A stretch of DNA of 64,000 nucleotides from Acanthosepion esculentum (GCA_964036315.1 OZ038500.1:57047745-57111744); one strand, 5' to 3'; numbered from the stretch's first letter, positions 19,810-29,989 are shown. Translations and numbers: made by a program. Notes: generated by a model not told the origin, from the sequence alone.

Positions 19810-19970
19810 TTGGCATTGAGCCCTCAGTTCGTTTGATATTTTAAGCTTTTAATTGCTATTCTTACTACATATATGCGCCTTCTCGGGTTAACGTTCCTTG
19901 AGCCCTCGGTTCGTTTTATATTTTAAGCTTTTAATTGTTAGTCTTACTACATATATGCTCTTTCTTACTT
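19810..19970 (+). repeat. Direct tandem duplication, about 83 bp
   Basis: TGAGCCCTCAGTTCGTTTGA starts near 19815 and TGAGCCCTCGGTTCGTTTTA near 19898. Both continue TATTTTAAGCTTTTAATTG and end ACTACATATATGC. It lies just downstream of the Penelope-like relic and may belong to it. Confidence 0.75.
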
Positions 19971-19984
19971 TCTTAACGTTCCTA

Positions 19985-20620
19985 GCTGACATGAAGTGGA
20001 AAGACTATATTTAATCCATTTCTAGTTCAGCTGCTCAGAAGGTCGGTTCACTGTGTCATGTGAGATAAATTTTTATCTCTGGATTCTATCTTGCATATCT
20101 ACGCATTTACCATTCGTCCATGTTTTGAATATTGCTGTCACATATGGTCCATTACCCTTGCTATTTACCTTCAGTTCCTTGATAATATTCAAAGAAGATT
20201 CAGCAATATTATCGGTCCAGATCTGGCAGCTCGGCTTCATTCACTTTTCTCTCCATGTCTTTTTTAAAATAAATACTTTCATGGTAATTGTTCGGATGAG
20301 CTCTTTGTTATGGTAGCTAGACTGTATGAATTTAAACGCAGTACTAGACTAGCGTCGTGATGTCATCAATTTACAGTCGAGCTAGCTAGACGTATCCGTA
20401 ACTTCTATGCTAACAGTTTCTTTTCTCGTATTTCTCCCTTGTGAAACTCCCTTCCGAGTCTTATCTGCAAAAATTTAAATGCAATGTCAATCGCTATCTA
20501 CCGTCCCCTTGATTTCTCTTTTATCTCCGGCTCATTAATTTTTCTGTTCATAATTGTTCCACACACTGTAACCCGCTGCGTTTTAGCAGTGGCTTTACTA
20601 CCTTGCTTGGGGTGATACCG
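19985..20620 (+). pseudogene. LINE-A 3' end
   Basis: Plus-strand residues include YGPLPLLF-like and QRRFSNIIGPDLAARLHSL in shifted frames, then YEFKRSTRLAS-like and NLK sequence. The 3' signature CTTGCTTGGGGTGATACC is at 20608-20625 just before the TA/TG repeat. 5'-truncated, several frameshifts. Confidence 0.65.
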
Positions 20621-20624
20621 ATTA

Positions 20625-20625
<1 letters not shown>

Positions 20626-20711
<86 letters not shown>
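20626..20711. repeat. (TA)n then (TG)n microsatellite
   Basis: TA units to about 20694, then nine TG units. It follows a LINE-A 3' terminus directly. Confidence 0.95.
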
Positions 20712-20712
<1 letters not shown>

Positions 20713-21051
20713 CTATGAAATAGACTAGGCACTTTAATTTTGTGTCTGACAAAAATACTTACTCTCAGTTTCGTATATCATTTTATATTCAACAATATCG
20801 CCATGAGGTTTGACTGCTGTTCAACGGGCACAGATTGTCGGAGGAAGACAAAGATTTGAATCAAACAATAAATTAAATGGAACTGATAAACATATGTACA
20901 GTGTTGATAATTACAGTGGTGAAGAGTAAATTCAAAGGAAATCGAAGAATAACAACTAATAATTTAAACAAGATATCCTTGCTTATTATTGTGCTAGAAC
21001 CGTCTTCAATAAACAATCAGATTCGAGCAAATTATAGTTAACGGTAGATAC
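20712..21051. other. No recognised gene or repeat
   Basis: AT-rich sequence with no ORF above 60 codons and no repeat recognised. Confidence 0.3.
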
Positions 21052-21728
21052 CAGAGTGGACTGGAAAACTCATAGGCTGGCTATGAAGAAGTGATGCAAG
21101 AACTGATCATGTATTTATTTCAAGTCTTCCTATTAATAACGGCATTATTTCTTTCCAGGTCCGAGGGTGGGCTGAAAAGTTCAATGGCTGATTATGAAAG
21201 AATAATGCTTGAGTTGGGAAAGCTTCCATGTATTAATTTCAACTCTTCCTATTAATAACGGCATTATTTCTTTCCAGGTCCGAGGGTGGGCTGAAAAGTT
21301 CAATGGCTGATTATGAAAGAATAATGCTTGAGTTGGGAAAGCTTCCATGTATTAATTTCAACTCTTCCTATTAATAACGGCATTATTTCTTTCCAGGTCC
21401 GAGGGTGGGCTGAAAAGTTCAATGGCTGATTATGAAAGAATAATGCTTGAGTTGGGAAAGCTTCCATGTATTAATTTCAACTCTTCCTATTAATAACGGC
21501 ATTATTTCTTTCCAGGTCCGAGGGTGGGCTGAAAAGTTCAATGGCTGATTATGAAAGAATAATGCTTGAGTTGGGAAAGCTTCCATGTATTAATTTCAAC
21601 TCTTCCTATTAATAACGGCATTATTTCTTTCCAGGTCCGAGGGTGGGCTGAAAAGTTCAATGGCTGATTATGAAAGAATAATGCTTGAGTTGGGAAAGCT
21701 TCCATGTATTAATTTCAACTCTTCCTAT
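21052..21728 (+). repeat. Tandem array of a 119-bp unit, five near-identical copies plus one diverged
   Basis: Unit starts at 21131, 21250, 21369, 21488 and 21607 are exactly 119 bp apart, and the units look identical by eye. A diverged partial unit (GGACTGGAAAACTCATAGGC, 21052-21130) precedes them. Each unit holds a pyrimidine tract with CAG (TTTCTTTCCAG) and GAGGGTGGGCTGAAAAGTTC. The latter resembles terminal sequences of some mariner-type elements. Identity between copies implies recent expansion. Confidence 0.9.
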
Positions 21729-21945
21729 TCTCCAGTTGCCTTGATCTATCCACTTCCCTTCTCCACATCCTTTCACCTTTCATTCCTATCTGCTCTCGCT
21801 CCAAATCTTCTGTAACCCCCTTGCCTTGATCGATCCACTATCTTTCTCCACATCCTCTCCTTTACCACTCCTAACTGCTCTTCCTCCAAACCTTCTGTAA
21901 CCCCTTGCGTGCTAGTGGCCTCCAGCCTTGCTTGGGGTGATAAGC
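21727..21945 (+). pseudogene. LINE-A 3' end, partly duplicated
   Basis: CAGTTGCCTTGATCTATCCA and, about 90 bp on, CTTGCCTTGATCGATCCACT repeat a 3'-UTR block. Signature CCAGCCTTGCTTGGGGTGA lies at 21925-21943. The copy begins exactly at the end of the 119-bp array. Confidence 0.65.
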
Positions 21946-21999
21946 TTAAAAAAACAACTGCATTGCTTTTTTCCACATAAATTGATTGTTCAAAGAAGT

Positions 22000-22760
22000 C
22001 TTTTTTATGCTGTTGCTTAAAAAATGCCATCGACTGTAGATATGACATCATCATCACTACGATGCTTTTTTCCCAGCCAAGTGTTTTTTTGTCAGGTTGG
22101 GGAACAGATAATAGTCAAATCAGGAGAATAGGGATGATGATCAACCAGTTCAAACACCCAATCACGCACTGCAGCCATTGAAACCAGTCTTCCTGTGCAT
22201 TTGGTCTTGATAGCCATTAGTAACTGCCTCAGTAACTTGGCCTAATGCTCTCAATGGTGTAACCCTTTTGAATAAACACAGTACCTTTTGAATCCCAAAC
22301 TGAGGCCATCACCTATCCTGCAGATGAAACAAGCTTGGCCTTTTTGGAGCAGGCGAGTTTCGACTGCATGGATTGTCTCTATCTCTGGCTCAAAATGATC
22401 AATCCAGAACTCGTCCTGGGTTAACAAACGTTCAAGGAAACCAGTTGAATCTGCCTGAAACAATCTCAGATTTCCCGTGACCTGATCAGCTTGATGCGCT
22501 TTTGATCAAGTGTCAGAACTTTCGGCATCCATCGAGCAAGAAACCTTCGTCAGGCCAAGTTGACTGGCAGAATATTCTCTCTCGCGGGATATGCTAATAG
22601 CATTGGCTGTTTGATTTATCCATCACCATCTGATGAGCACGATCAATGTTTTGTCGGTGGGGGCAGTTGCAGGACGTTCAGATATTGGGTCAACTTCAAG
22701 ACTCCCTTCCCCTACTAAATTCAGCTACCCACTTTTACATTGTTTTAATCACCTAATATA
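22000..22760 (-). pseudogene. Mariner-type transposase relic, no ends found
   Basis: Read leftward from about 22700: first-HTH-like residues in broken frames, then ARWMPKVLT (about 22545-22520), a mariner linker motif (xRWVPKxLT). Next is the frame at 22463-22251 with LTQDEFWIDHFEPEIET, carrying the first catalytic Asp-Glu context (TxDExW). Near 22110-22030 is DYYLFPNLTKKHLAGKK and DDDVISTVD, matching the end of mariner proteins (DYHLFxxLKxxLxGxRF, DxEVxxxV). All parts are frame-shifted. Inverted ends were not located. Confidence 0.7.
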
Positions 22761-24435
22761 GCAACTATGTCTGTATAAATGTCTTTGGGGATTAAACCCT
22801 TTTTCTACAGGTACTTGTAACACCATGGTATCAGATTTCGACTCTTTACAAGAGAAGTCGATAGTAATTAATTTTGAAATTTTCTTTGAACAGTCAGATA
22901 TCAGTTTACCCGGAAATAAATAATGCAGTTATTAATAAGAAGAGCTGAAATGTATGCATGCAAGATTTCATAACTCTAGCATTACACCTTTATATTCAGG
23001 CTATGAATATTTCAGCACACCTTCGTAAAGTTGTAACAATTGTTCAGTTATGTTGATCCCATTGTTCAATGATGTCTAAGGTCAAAATATCGTAAGAAGA
23101 TTATATCACTATTTTAGTCTATTTGTCTTATTAATTTTATTTCGTTTCGTTTTTGACCTCCGGGAGCATGGGCATGGTAAACAGTAATTAAGGTTAATAA
23201 GATTTGTCGATGAACATTCTTTGTTTTTACCTCAACAATGGCACTTTTCTATTCTTTCGTATTTAGTCAAGAGTACCAATCGATTTTGTCCGGATTCTTC
23301 TTGCCGAGCGCCTCACGTCGGAAGGATCAAAAGGCATCCAAATTAGTTAATCGTCTGCTTTTAAACAATCTTTTTTTTTATTCTTATGGAGCAACCTTTT
23401 CTTTCTGTACATTCTTCATTTATTTATTCATTTTTCTACATTTTTATTGTTATTTCTTGTCCTTTTTACGCGTGACGCACATATCACTACTTCCCTGTTC
23501 AAAGGTGAACTTTTTTTTTTGTACAATTCTTTGGTCCTCCGAGATTATATGCGACATGCTTTCCCTCTTTCTGTTATTTTTCATCGCTGTCAGTTCCTCG
23601 CCGTAGATTTCTTTTCTTATAATCTTTCTTTTTTCTCTTTTGTTTTTTTTCGTGATGTCAACGAACACTCGTTGCCACTTTTGTCGATGTCAACGAATAC
23701 TCGTTGTCACTTTCGTAATGCTCGTTGTAGTAGAGACTTTGTAATCGCAGATACAACTATAGTACGCCGTTGAACAATGCTTGCGTCAGACGCCTTCGAA
23801 TAGCACTGGCACTAATAGTACTTGCTCGATAATACTTGGTCAAATAGTAACCACCTAATAGTGATCCGAATAGTAATCCGTATAGAGAAATAGAGTAGTG
23901 AGTAGTAGAGAATAGAGGTCCGTATGGTAATAAAGGATAGACTAGAAATAGTGATCCGTATAGTATAGAGGATAGACTAGAAAACAGCGATGAAGTAGAC
24001 ACACGCTCCCGTCCATATATGCTTTTGCTCTATGGGTACGTGATCTACATAATACAATAATGGGATCGCCTATGTTTACTCTCTGGCGATCTATGTTCAA
24101 ACTCAAATGTCGGCAGCGACACTTTATTCCTATATCACAGATTTTTATTCGTATTTATTCCTTCTTTCCTTTGATTTATTCCCGTTCAGTTTCATTTATG
24201 GGTTTTGTTCTTTTTCGATTTTCCATGAATCCTCGATCTTTTGATAAAGTTTGATCATCTTTCTTCTTGCAGTTTTATGGGTATTTTCATTTCAGATACT
24301 TAAATTAGTTTTATTATTGCAGAATTTTAGGCACTTTTCATTTATACGACTACATACTTTAGACGAACACTAACCCTATATAGAAAACAGCTGAGCGCTT
24401 CGTCGTCGTATAAGGGTGAGCCTTCTTATCACTCT
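22761..24435. other. No recognised gene; T-rich stretch and short degenerate repeats
   Basis: Two overlapping hydrophobic ORFs at 23238-23606 (122 aa) and 23447-23773 (108 aa) come from T-rich DNA and match no family. From about 23800 to 23970 there is a degenerate short repeat around AATAGTGATCCGTATAG. CGTTGCCACTTTTGTCGATGTCAACGAA near 23655-23715 is a short tandem duplication. Confidence 0.35.
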
Positions 24436-24580
24436 AGATCAATTATGACTAAGTAGTGCGTTTGATACTCATTGGGTGCTACATAATTTCGGTCTTGCGC
24501 CATATCTAAGTAAGCTAAGGAAATCATTTAAGAAGTACTTCGAAGTGGTGCAATAGTTAGCAAGCTTTTCTCTTAAAAGA
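24436..24580 (+). repeat. SINE-A pieces in permuted order
   Basis: A B-box-to-tail part (GATCAATTATGACTAAGTAG, ATACTCATTGGGTGCT, CGGTCTTGCGCCATATCTAA) is followed at 24537 by the head of another copy (ACTTCGAAGTGGTGCAATAG, TTAGCAAGCTT), which stops after about 45 bp. This is either two truncated copies in tandem or a circular permutation. Confidence 0.65.
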
Positions 24581-24654
24581 AAAAGATAGACAGATTTTTC
24601 CGTCTGACTTTTGATCGGGGGTGAGGATGAGTTCTGAGGGCCATATCACTTTGA

Positions 24655-25305
24655 AACATGATTTTTGTCTCAAGCGTAAATAGGCCTCATGTCGACCTTT
24701 TAGTCTAGCGTAAACAGTCCTCATGTCGACTTTTTTGTCTCTAGCGTTAACAGGCCTCATGTCGACCTTTTTGTCTCATACGTAAACAGTCCTGATGTCG
24801 ACCTTTTTGTCTAGCGTAAACAGTCCTCATGTCGACCTTTTTGTCTCTAGCGTAAACAGTCCTAATGTCGACCTTTTTGTCTAACGTTAACAGGCCTCAT
24901 ATCGATCTTTTTGTCTCTAGCGTAAACAGTCCTGATGTCGACCTTTTTGACTCTAGCGTAAACAGTCCTCATGTCGACCTTTTTGTCTAACGTTAACAGG
25001 CCTCATATCGACCTTTTTGTCTCTATCGTTAACAGGCCTCATGTCGATCTTTTTGTCTCTAGCGTAAACAGGCCTCATGTTGACTTTTTTGTCTCTAGCG
25101 TAAACAGTCTTCATACCGACCTTTTTGTCTAGTATAAACAGTCCTCATGTTGACGTTTTTGTCTCAAGCGTTAACAGGCCTCATGTCGATCTTTTTGTCT
25201 CTAGCGTAAACAGTCCTCATGTCGACCTTTTTGTCTCTATCGTTAACAGGCCTCGTCGATCTTTTTGTCTCTAGCGTAAACAGGCGTTATATCGATCTTT
25301 TCTTT
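24655..25305 (+). repeat. Minisatellite, about 18 units of 34-36 bp, each with a GTCGAC-type core
   Basis: Unit consensus: CTAGCGTAAACAGTCCTCAT then GTCGACCTTTTTGTCT. Variants carry GTTAACAGG in place of GTAAACAGT and ATCGATC in place of GTCGACC, and the CTCT/CT difference gives the 36- and 34-bp forms. The two variant types are interspersed, which hints at higher-order structure. It is not CRISPR: units are contiguous and there are no unique spacers. Confidence 0.9.
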
Positions 25306-25309
25306 TCTC

Positions 25310-25640
25310 ATTACTTACATTATGTGCATGTAGACTATTATCTTCACATATATTGATGCTATCACAAGGTTTCAGTCGTTGTCCCTTCCGGCCTTCATCA
25401 GGTGTGTAAGCTACAGATAATTTCAAACTGAAAACTCTGTTTAATCTACGGTAAACATATGCAGTGTAACGAGAAAAATCTAACACCGTAGATTAAATAA
25501 AGCGTTCAGTTCAAAATTCTCTGTAGGTTACGCGGATCGACATCCACCTGATGAAGGCCAGTGGGCACAGCGGCCGGAACGTCGTGGTAGCAGCTACAAA
25601 GACGAATACAAAAAACCGAATGTAAATCATGATATCTCTT
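25310..25640. mobile_element. SINE-C copy 4, inverted pair around a shared centre
   Basis: Left arm (minus sense): CATGTAGACTATTATCTTCA, AAGGTTTCAGTCGTTGTCC, GGCCTTCATCAGGTG, AATCTACGG. Right arm (plus sense): CCGTAGATTAAATAAAGCGT, TCCACCTGATGAAGGCC, CGGCCGGAACGTCG. The symmetry centre is about 25470. This variant has CTGATGA rather than CTGAAGA. No tRNA-like head is present. Confidence 0.6.
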
Positions 25641-25699
25641 CGTGGAAGAAATTCAGTCAGAATGTTTTGGCCTATCGAGGAAACCGGATATATATGTGT

Positions 25700-26055
25700 A
25701 GCTTTTTTGTTTAACGGCACATCAACTCCTTATGGGTCATTTACTGTTGAAATTTTATCTTCTTCAGAGTATTAATAATTTCTTTGATAAAAATGTACTG
25801 CTAATATTTTTTTGTTACAAAAATATATTGCTGGTATTTTTACTATAAAATATTTTATACTTTCATAGTGTTTTCACCCCGTTTTGGGGGTTAACTATTT
25901 TCCCATAGCTGGGAACAAAACAGATGCTACCAGCCTGGATCAGGTTGGACCTGGGAAAAACTGCAAATAAGAGGTGGTTCTATGTTCCTCAAAAACTTCT
26001 GATCAGAGGCCTTGTTACCGGATGTAGTTTATCGTCATGCCCAAGACGATATATG
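25700..26055 (+). repeat. Family-D dispersed repeat, copy 5
   Basis: Head GGCACATCAACTCCTTATGG, AT-rich middle with ATTGCTGGTATTTTTACTAT, CTTTCATAGTGTTTTCACCC, CATAGCTGGGAACAAAACAG, AGAGGTGGTTCTATGTTCCT, AGAGGCCTTGTTACCGGATG and terminal GTAGTTTATCGTCATGCCCA. Confidence 0.7.
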
Positions 26056-26189
26056 TGTAGCTTTTTGAATCTAGTGTAAACAGAATACAATCAGCATTTG
26101 GAGGTTGTAACATTCGAAACCTTAGCGGACAACGTATATTGTCTATGTGGCAAAAATAGGAACTTGTCAGGCATATGAAGAACCTGACA

Positions 26190-26530
26190 AAACATATAGA
26201 ATAGAGATTAATGCCGTTGAAAAGAAATCAAAATCATAATGAACAAAGAGAAGTGGCCTTTGATCAAGATAAAAATCGGTGTTCAGGAAGTCGTGAGCCA
26301 GTTTGTATATATTGGTTCAATTATTACTGAAAAGGGTTTCGAAATAGGAGAGTGTCCAAAAAGTAGCACAAACAATATCATCTGTCGTAAAACTAAGAAA
26401 CATCTGGAAAGATGAGAACATCTGGAAAAACGAGAACATCTGCATGAAATCAAGCTATTGCCTGCATTGGGCTTCTCAGTTCTTCATGCCTGCGAATTGT
26501 GGACATTAAGACTATTAATTACAGCGAAGA
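26190..26530 (+). pseudogene. LINE-B reverse transcriptase, thumb/C-terminal fragment
   Basis: One frame reads KIKIGVQEVVSQFVYIGSII, TEKGFEIGE, then LLPALGFSVLHACELWTL. These correspond to the conserved xxFxYLGSxIxxxG and LLYGxExWTL stretches after the RT active site in several LINE clades. Stops interrupt it. The 5S-tRNA SINE begins 16 bp further on. Confidence 0.65.
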
Positions 26531-26545
26531 GCCCAAACATTAGAT

Positions 26546-26840
26546 GATTACGGCCATATCATGTTGAAACACAGGTTACCGTACGATCACCAAAGTTAAG
26601 CAACGTCTTGTCCTGGTCAGTATCTAGATGGGTGACTACTTGAGAATATCAGGTGCTGTAAGCTTGGATTTTCGGGTGGTGTAATGGATAACGGTTCGGG
26701 ATTGTTAATGAGAGAGCCGTGTTTCAATTCCTGTTGGGTTCGTTATATTCACTTATGCATAAATTTACTTGGAAAATGAATCCGCCACTTCTGTCCCCAG
26801 CTATGGGTTAATAAGTAAGACTTGCATAGCTAAACTATTA
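26546..26840 (+). mobile_element. SINE-B copy 2: 5S rRNA-derived head fused to tRNA-like sequence
   Basis: 26549-26668 aligns by eye to a full animal 5S rRNA: TTACGGCCATATCATGTTGA, CGATCACCAAAGTTAAGCAA, CCTGGTCAGTATCTAGATGG, GTGACTACTTGAGAATATCA and GGTGCTGTAAGCTT at the 3' end. The Pol III internal control regions lie within it. Directly after comes a tRNA-like part, GGTGGTGTAATGGATAACGG and GTGTTTCAATTCCTG (A- and B-box-like), then a tail with CCCCAGCTATGGGTTAATAA. The order 5S, tRNA, body is that of chimeric SINEs known from vertebrates (AmnSINE1 of the DeuSINE group). Substitutions in 5S show it is not a functional rRNA gene. Confidence 0.8.
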
Positions 26841-27255
26841 TTGCCTCCATAAAAAAACATCCTTACAATCTAAAAATATTTTCTGGCTTTAAATAACCTG
26901 CAAAGGGTTGATAAGCCGTAAAAAACGAATCAATCAATCTATTGCTTAAGCAGAAGAAATTAAAAGATGAAATTAGTAAGACTTGTAAACCATTATTATC
27001 GCCAAAATATATTCTTACAATATAAAAAATATTTTCTGGCTTTAAATAACCTGCAAAGGGTTGATAAGCTGTAGAAAACGAATCAATCAATCAATCTACT
27101 GATTAAGCAGAAGAAATTAAAAGAAGAAATTAGTAAGACTTGTAAACCATTATTATCGCCAAAATATATTTTTACAATCTAAAAAACATTTTCTGGCTTT
27201 AAATAACCTGCAAAGGTTTGATAAGCCGTAGAAAACGAATCAATCAATCAGACAC
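26815..27255 (+). repeat. Three tandem units of about 155 bp
   Basis: TTCTGGCTTTAAATAACCTG recurs at 26881, 27034 and 27191. Each is followed by CAAAGG(G/T)TTGATAAGC, CGAATCAATCAATC and, in the later units, AAGCAGAAGAAATTAAAAGA. The centre resembles the 5' block of family D in reverse (TTAAATAACCCATTGAGGTTGATATGCC), so it may derive from that family. Confidence 0.8.
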
Positions 27256-27439
27256 GGATAAGAAATAAAATCTTACAGAGCCCTCTCTCGTGTAGATAGA
27301 TAAATGGAAGTGCGAGATCCATCAAACAGAACTCTTTGGAAAGAGGTTGACGTATCTTTAAATTAGCTAAGTTAAGAAATAACTTATTCTTGGGTGCTTT
27401 GTATCGATCTACAGAATCTTCGTATAAATCTGGCGAGGG

Positions 27440-28020
27440 CTTCAATGCGCAAAACTTTTAAGACATCACCAGGAGTACGACAAGAAAGAAATGAGATACC
27501 CAGTCTATTTAATCTATTCCTAGACTATGCCCAGCATATTTGAAAAAAGAAAAGCAGTTTAATGAGATGGATATTAACCATTTAAGCATTCCATAACGCA
27601 TTCCAAACTAATCTACCAATAAAAGACAACGATCCTGCTTTCCCTCCCGCAGTCAAAGTACTGATGATTTGTGGGGGCGTCTTATGCCGAAGAGATAGGT
27701 ATTCATAGTTGATCTTAAACAGAAAATCAGCATTCTCTATCAAGTGGTCCAGGAAATGGGATTCGAGATAAACAATTCTCAAACAAAAGCTATAATTTGG
27801 AATTGGAATGAAAGCAGTGATGGCACCTATCTTAAATCCTGCCGAATATTCAAGATTTGGAATTAGGAAACGCTAAACACTTCACACACATCGGCGTATA
27901 GATCAGTTATAACAAATTAAGTATACGAGGAATGGATATTGGACATAGAATAGGCTGATCCAGAGGTAGCATCGCCCAACACCACAAGTTCTTGAGAAAC
28001 CAAAACATCAACCGAAAGCT
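27440..28020 (+). pseudogene. Highly decayed LINE reverse transcriptase segment
   Basis: GVRQERNEIPSLFNLFLDYA at about 27470-27530 matches the GVRQGxxLSPxLFNxxLD RT motif with changes. Further on, AIIWNWNESSDGTYLKSC-like sequence (about 27800) and LNTSHTSAY lie in shifted frames. No active-site YADD was recognised. Orientation and position suggest it belongs with the LINE-B fragments on either side. Confidence 0.5.
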
Positions 28021-28919
28021 CGAGCCATGTTTTTCAAATCGTCTCGTCATATGAAAGTATCGATCTGAGGAGGCGATTTAAGATATTTTGGTTTGCCTCT
28101 AAAGTATCACAAAAAACTGTACAAAATAACAGGCATATCTAAACTCAATTGTTTGTTTTAAGAGAAATATTTTATAAATTTCAACAATGCTAGGTCAATG
28201 TATACAAAAAGTTTCCTTATAGGGAAAAGGCTAATATTATCATCACCACACTCAAAAGAAAAATAAATACCTAAACTGTCATCACTATAATACCGTTTCC
28301 TAAGAACAATGGTGTGGAAAGGCTATGAGCAATGATCATTCTACTTTGAACATTGTGGTTTGGTGCTACAGAATCACAAGGAACTGTACCAAATAACAGA
28401 AACCACATCCCTCGAGGACTACCAACAGCAGCAATAACTAAAATGGATATCACATATAGCTAGAAGAGAAGATAATGACATAATCAAGATGTATACATTC
28501 CAAGGACCTCAAATAAAGGGTTAGGAAGGAAACCCTCATACTGGAAAAGAGCGATGACAGCTACTGGGGTTAAGAAATCTGTCTTCATAAAAAATTGTTG
28601 TAAGCGAAAAATTTTATAAATTTCAACAGAAAGCAGTCCTGGCTCTCGGTCAATGAATGCCAAATGTTTCCTTATAGGGAAACGGGTCAATATTACCATT
28701 GCTATTACTATTATCTTGTAAGCTGTTTTCTTAGTAATTCCTCTCACCAACTCTAGATGACCAGCGCCCGGTAGCTAATCTCTCCTCTGACCTAGTTCTA
28801 ACAGGTTAGTTGGGGAAAGACTGACTGGCCACATTCAATGCCCCGAAAAGCAAACTTCTACCTTCTCTCCCAAGATGAAGAATTATCCGATCACTACAAT
28901 TTTAACATGGTGAAGGGGT
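28021..28919. other. Unassigned repeat-like sequence with internal duplication
   Basis: Two diverged blocks share TTTTATAAATTTCAACA, TCAATGxATxCxAAxxGTTTC and CTTATAGGGAAA (about 28165-28235 and 28605-28690). They are probably two copies of one unknown element. No ORF was recognised. Confidence 0.4.
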
Positions 28920-28977
28920 ACTCCTACGTGGTGTAATGGTTAGCAAGCTTGTCTCGCTAGATCAGTTACAACTCTCC
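28920..28977 (+). mobile_element. SINE-A copy 6, 5' half (interrupted)
   Basis: CGTGGTGTAATGGTTAGCAA, GCTTGTCTCGCTAGATCAG and TTACAACT match the head exactly. The copy then breaks into LINE-B 3' sequence and resumes at 29366. Confidence 0.75.
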
Positions 28978-29365
28978 TCAAAGATGAAGAAGAGATTTGA
29001 AGAAACAGAAATGTGGTTCTAGAGAAAGGTGCTGCGGATATCATGGACCAAACACGTGAAGTTTGAGAGAAAATGAAAACAAAAAGGAAATTTATACTTA
29101 ACATCAGGAAGAGGCAGTTGAAATTTCTGGGGCATGAAAAGAGGAAGGAGGGCTTAGAAAACCCGATACTCACAGGACAGATTGAAGGAAAGAGGGACAG
29201 GTGAAATCAACGTGTAACATTTGATGAGCTTCAGTAAATGGATGGTAAAACAGGGTTTAGGAGAAATAACAAAATGACAAAACTTATTAAGAGCTACAAG
29301 AGACAGGAAGATGTGAAGAGCCATGATCGCCTACACCCTGAAGGTACACGACACATAAAAGAAAG
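28978..29365 (+). pseudogene. LINE-B 3' end lying inside a SINE-A
   Basis: In shifted frames: MKKRFEETEMWF, RISWTKHVKFE, then FSKWMVKQGLGEI-like, LLRATRDRKM, RAMIAYTLKVH. The first two match the C-terminal part of the 12.2-13.1 kb copy (KRLEATEKWFYRRM, RISWTERVS), so this is the same family's 3' terminus. SINE-A halves flank it. Confidence 0.7.
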
Positions 29366-29440
29366 AAGACCTCAGTTCTATCTTCACTGGGTGCTCCAAA
29401 CTTTCGGCCTTGTGTCACATTTAAGCTGCTCTTAGAAAAT
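29366..29440 (+). mobile_element. SINE-A copy 6, 3' half
   Basis: CTCAGTTCTATCTTCACTGG, GTGCTCCAAACTTTCGGCCT and TTAGAAAATCATTAGGCAC continue the element after the LINE-B interruption. About 10 bp of the expected sequence around the junction is missing. Confidence 0.7.
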
Positions 29441-29446
29441 CATTAG

Positions 29447-29575
29447 GCACATGTGCGTGGTGCAATGGTTAGCAAATTTGTTTCAATAGAACAATTACGA
29501 CTGAGTAGTGAGTTCGATCCTCACTACGTACCCCATTCTTTTGTCCTGACGCTTAGAAAATCACCTTAACCTGTT
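29447..29575 (+). mobile_element. SINE-A copy 7
   Basis: GCGTGGTGCAATGGTTAGCA, GAACAATTACGACTGAGTAG, TGAGTTCGATCCTCACTACG and GCTTAGAAAATCACC: full head with a shortened tail, in tandem with copy 6. Confidence 0.8.
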
Positions 29576-29989
29576 CAAGTATAGGTTAACTATTATCAGC
29601 TTCAACTATTCTCATAAACAGTGCGTTTTTTCTTTTTACTCTGTACCTCGCTAATTTGAATAGATCTTGAGCCTTGTAAGAAAGTCAAACTGTGTGTCGC
29701 ACTATTTGCGCTATGTGGTTTACTAAATACTTCAATCAATTGTTAGAAGTCTAATTTTAACAAATTCTATAAAACCATTAAGCATGGAATAATTGGGCAA
29801 AGAACCTTTGAGGTGGTGAAGGGGTTATAATATATGTAGGAAGATTTCTAAGTGCAGTAGGGGACCGATGTTTCAAAACTCAGCTTTCAAAATCATGTTT
29901 TTTTATTGCTGCACGAACCTGAAAGTCTGGAACCGATTGCAAATATGTATTTAATATCACAGAGATTTTTCTTCTTTCTCGATTGATAA
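29576..29989. other. No recognised gene or repeat
   Basis: Mixed AT-rich sequence grading into the polypyrimidine block. Confidence 0.3.

Noticed and set aside
21131..21726. Repeated exons suggested by TTTCTTTCCAG splice-acceptor-like sites
   Set aside because: The units have in-frame stops, no convincing donor sites, and exact 119-bp periodicity including the supposed intron, which fits a satellite.
23238..23773. Two hydrophobic ORFs suggesting a membrane protein
   Set aside because: Phe/Leu/Ser-rich because the DNA is T-rich; no family resemblance and the two frames overlap.
24655..25305. CRISPR-like repeat array
   Set aside because: Units are contiguous and degenerate with no unique spacers, and the DNA is animal. 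The arrays at 21.1 and 58.8 kb are rejected for the same reason.
26549..26668. Functional 5S rRNA gene
   Set aside because: Diverged from 5S at many positions, continues straight into a tRNA-like SINE, and the same junction occurs at other loci; it is a SINE head.
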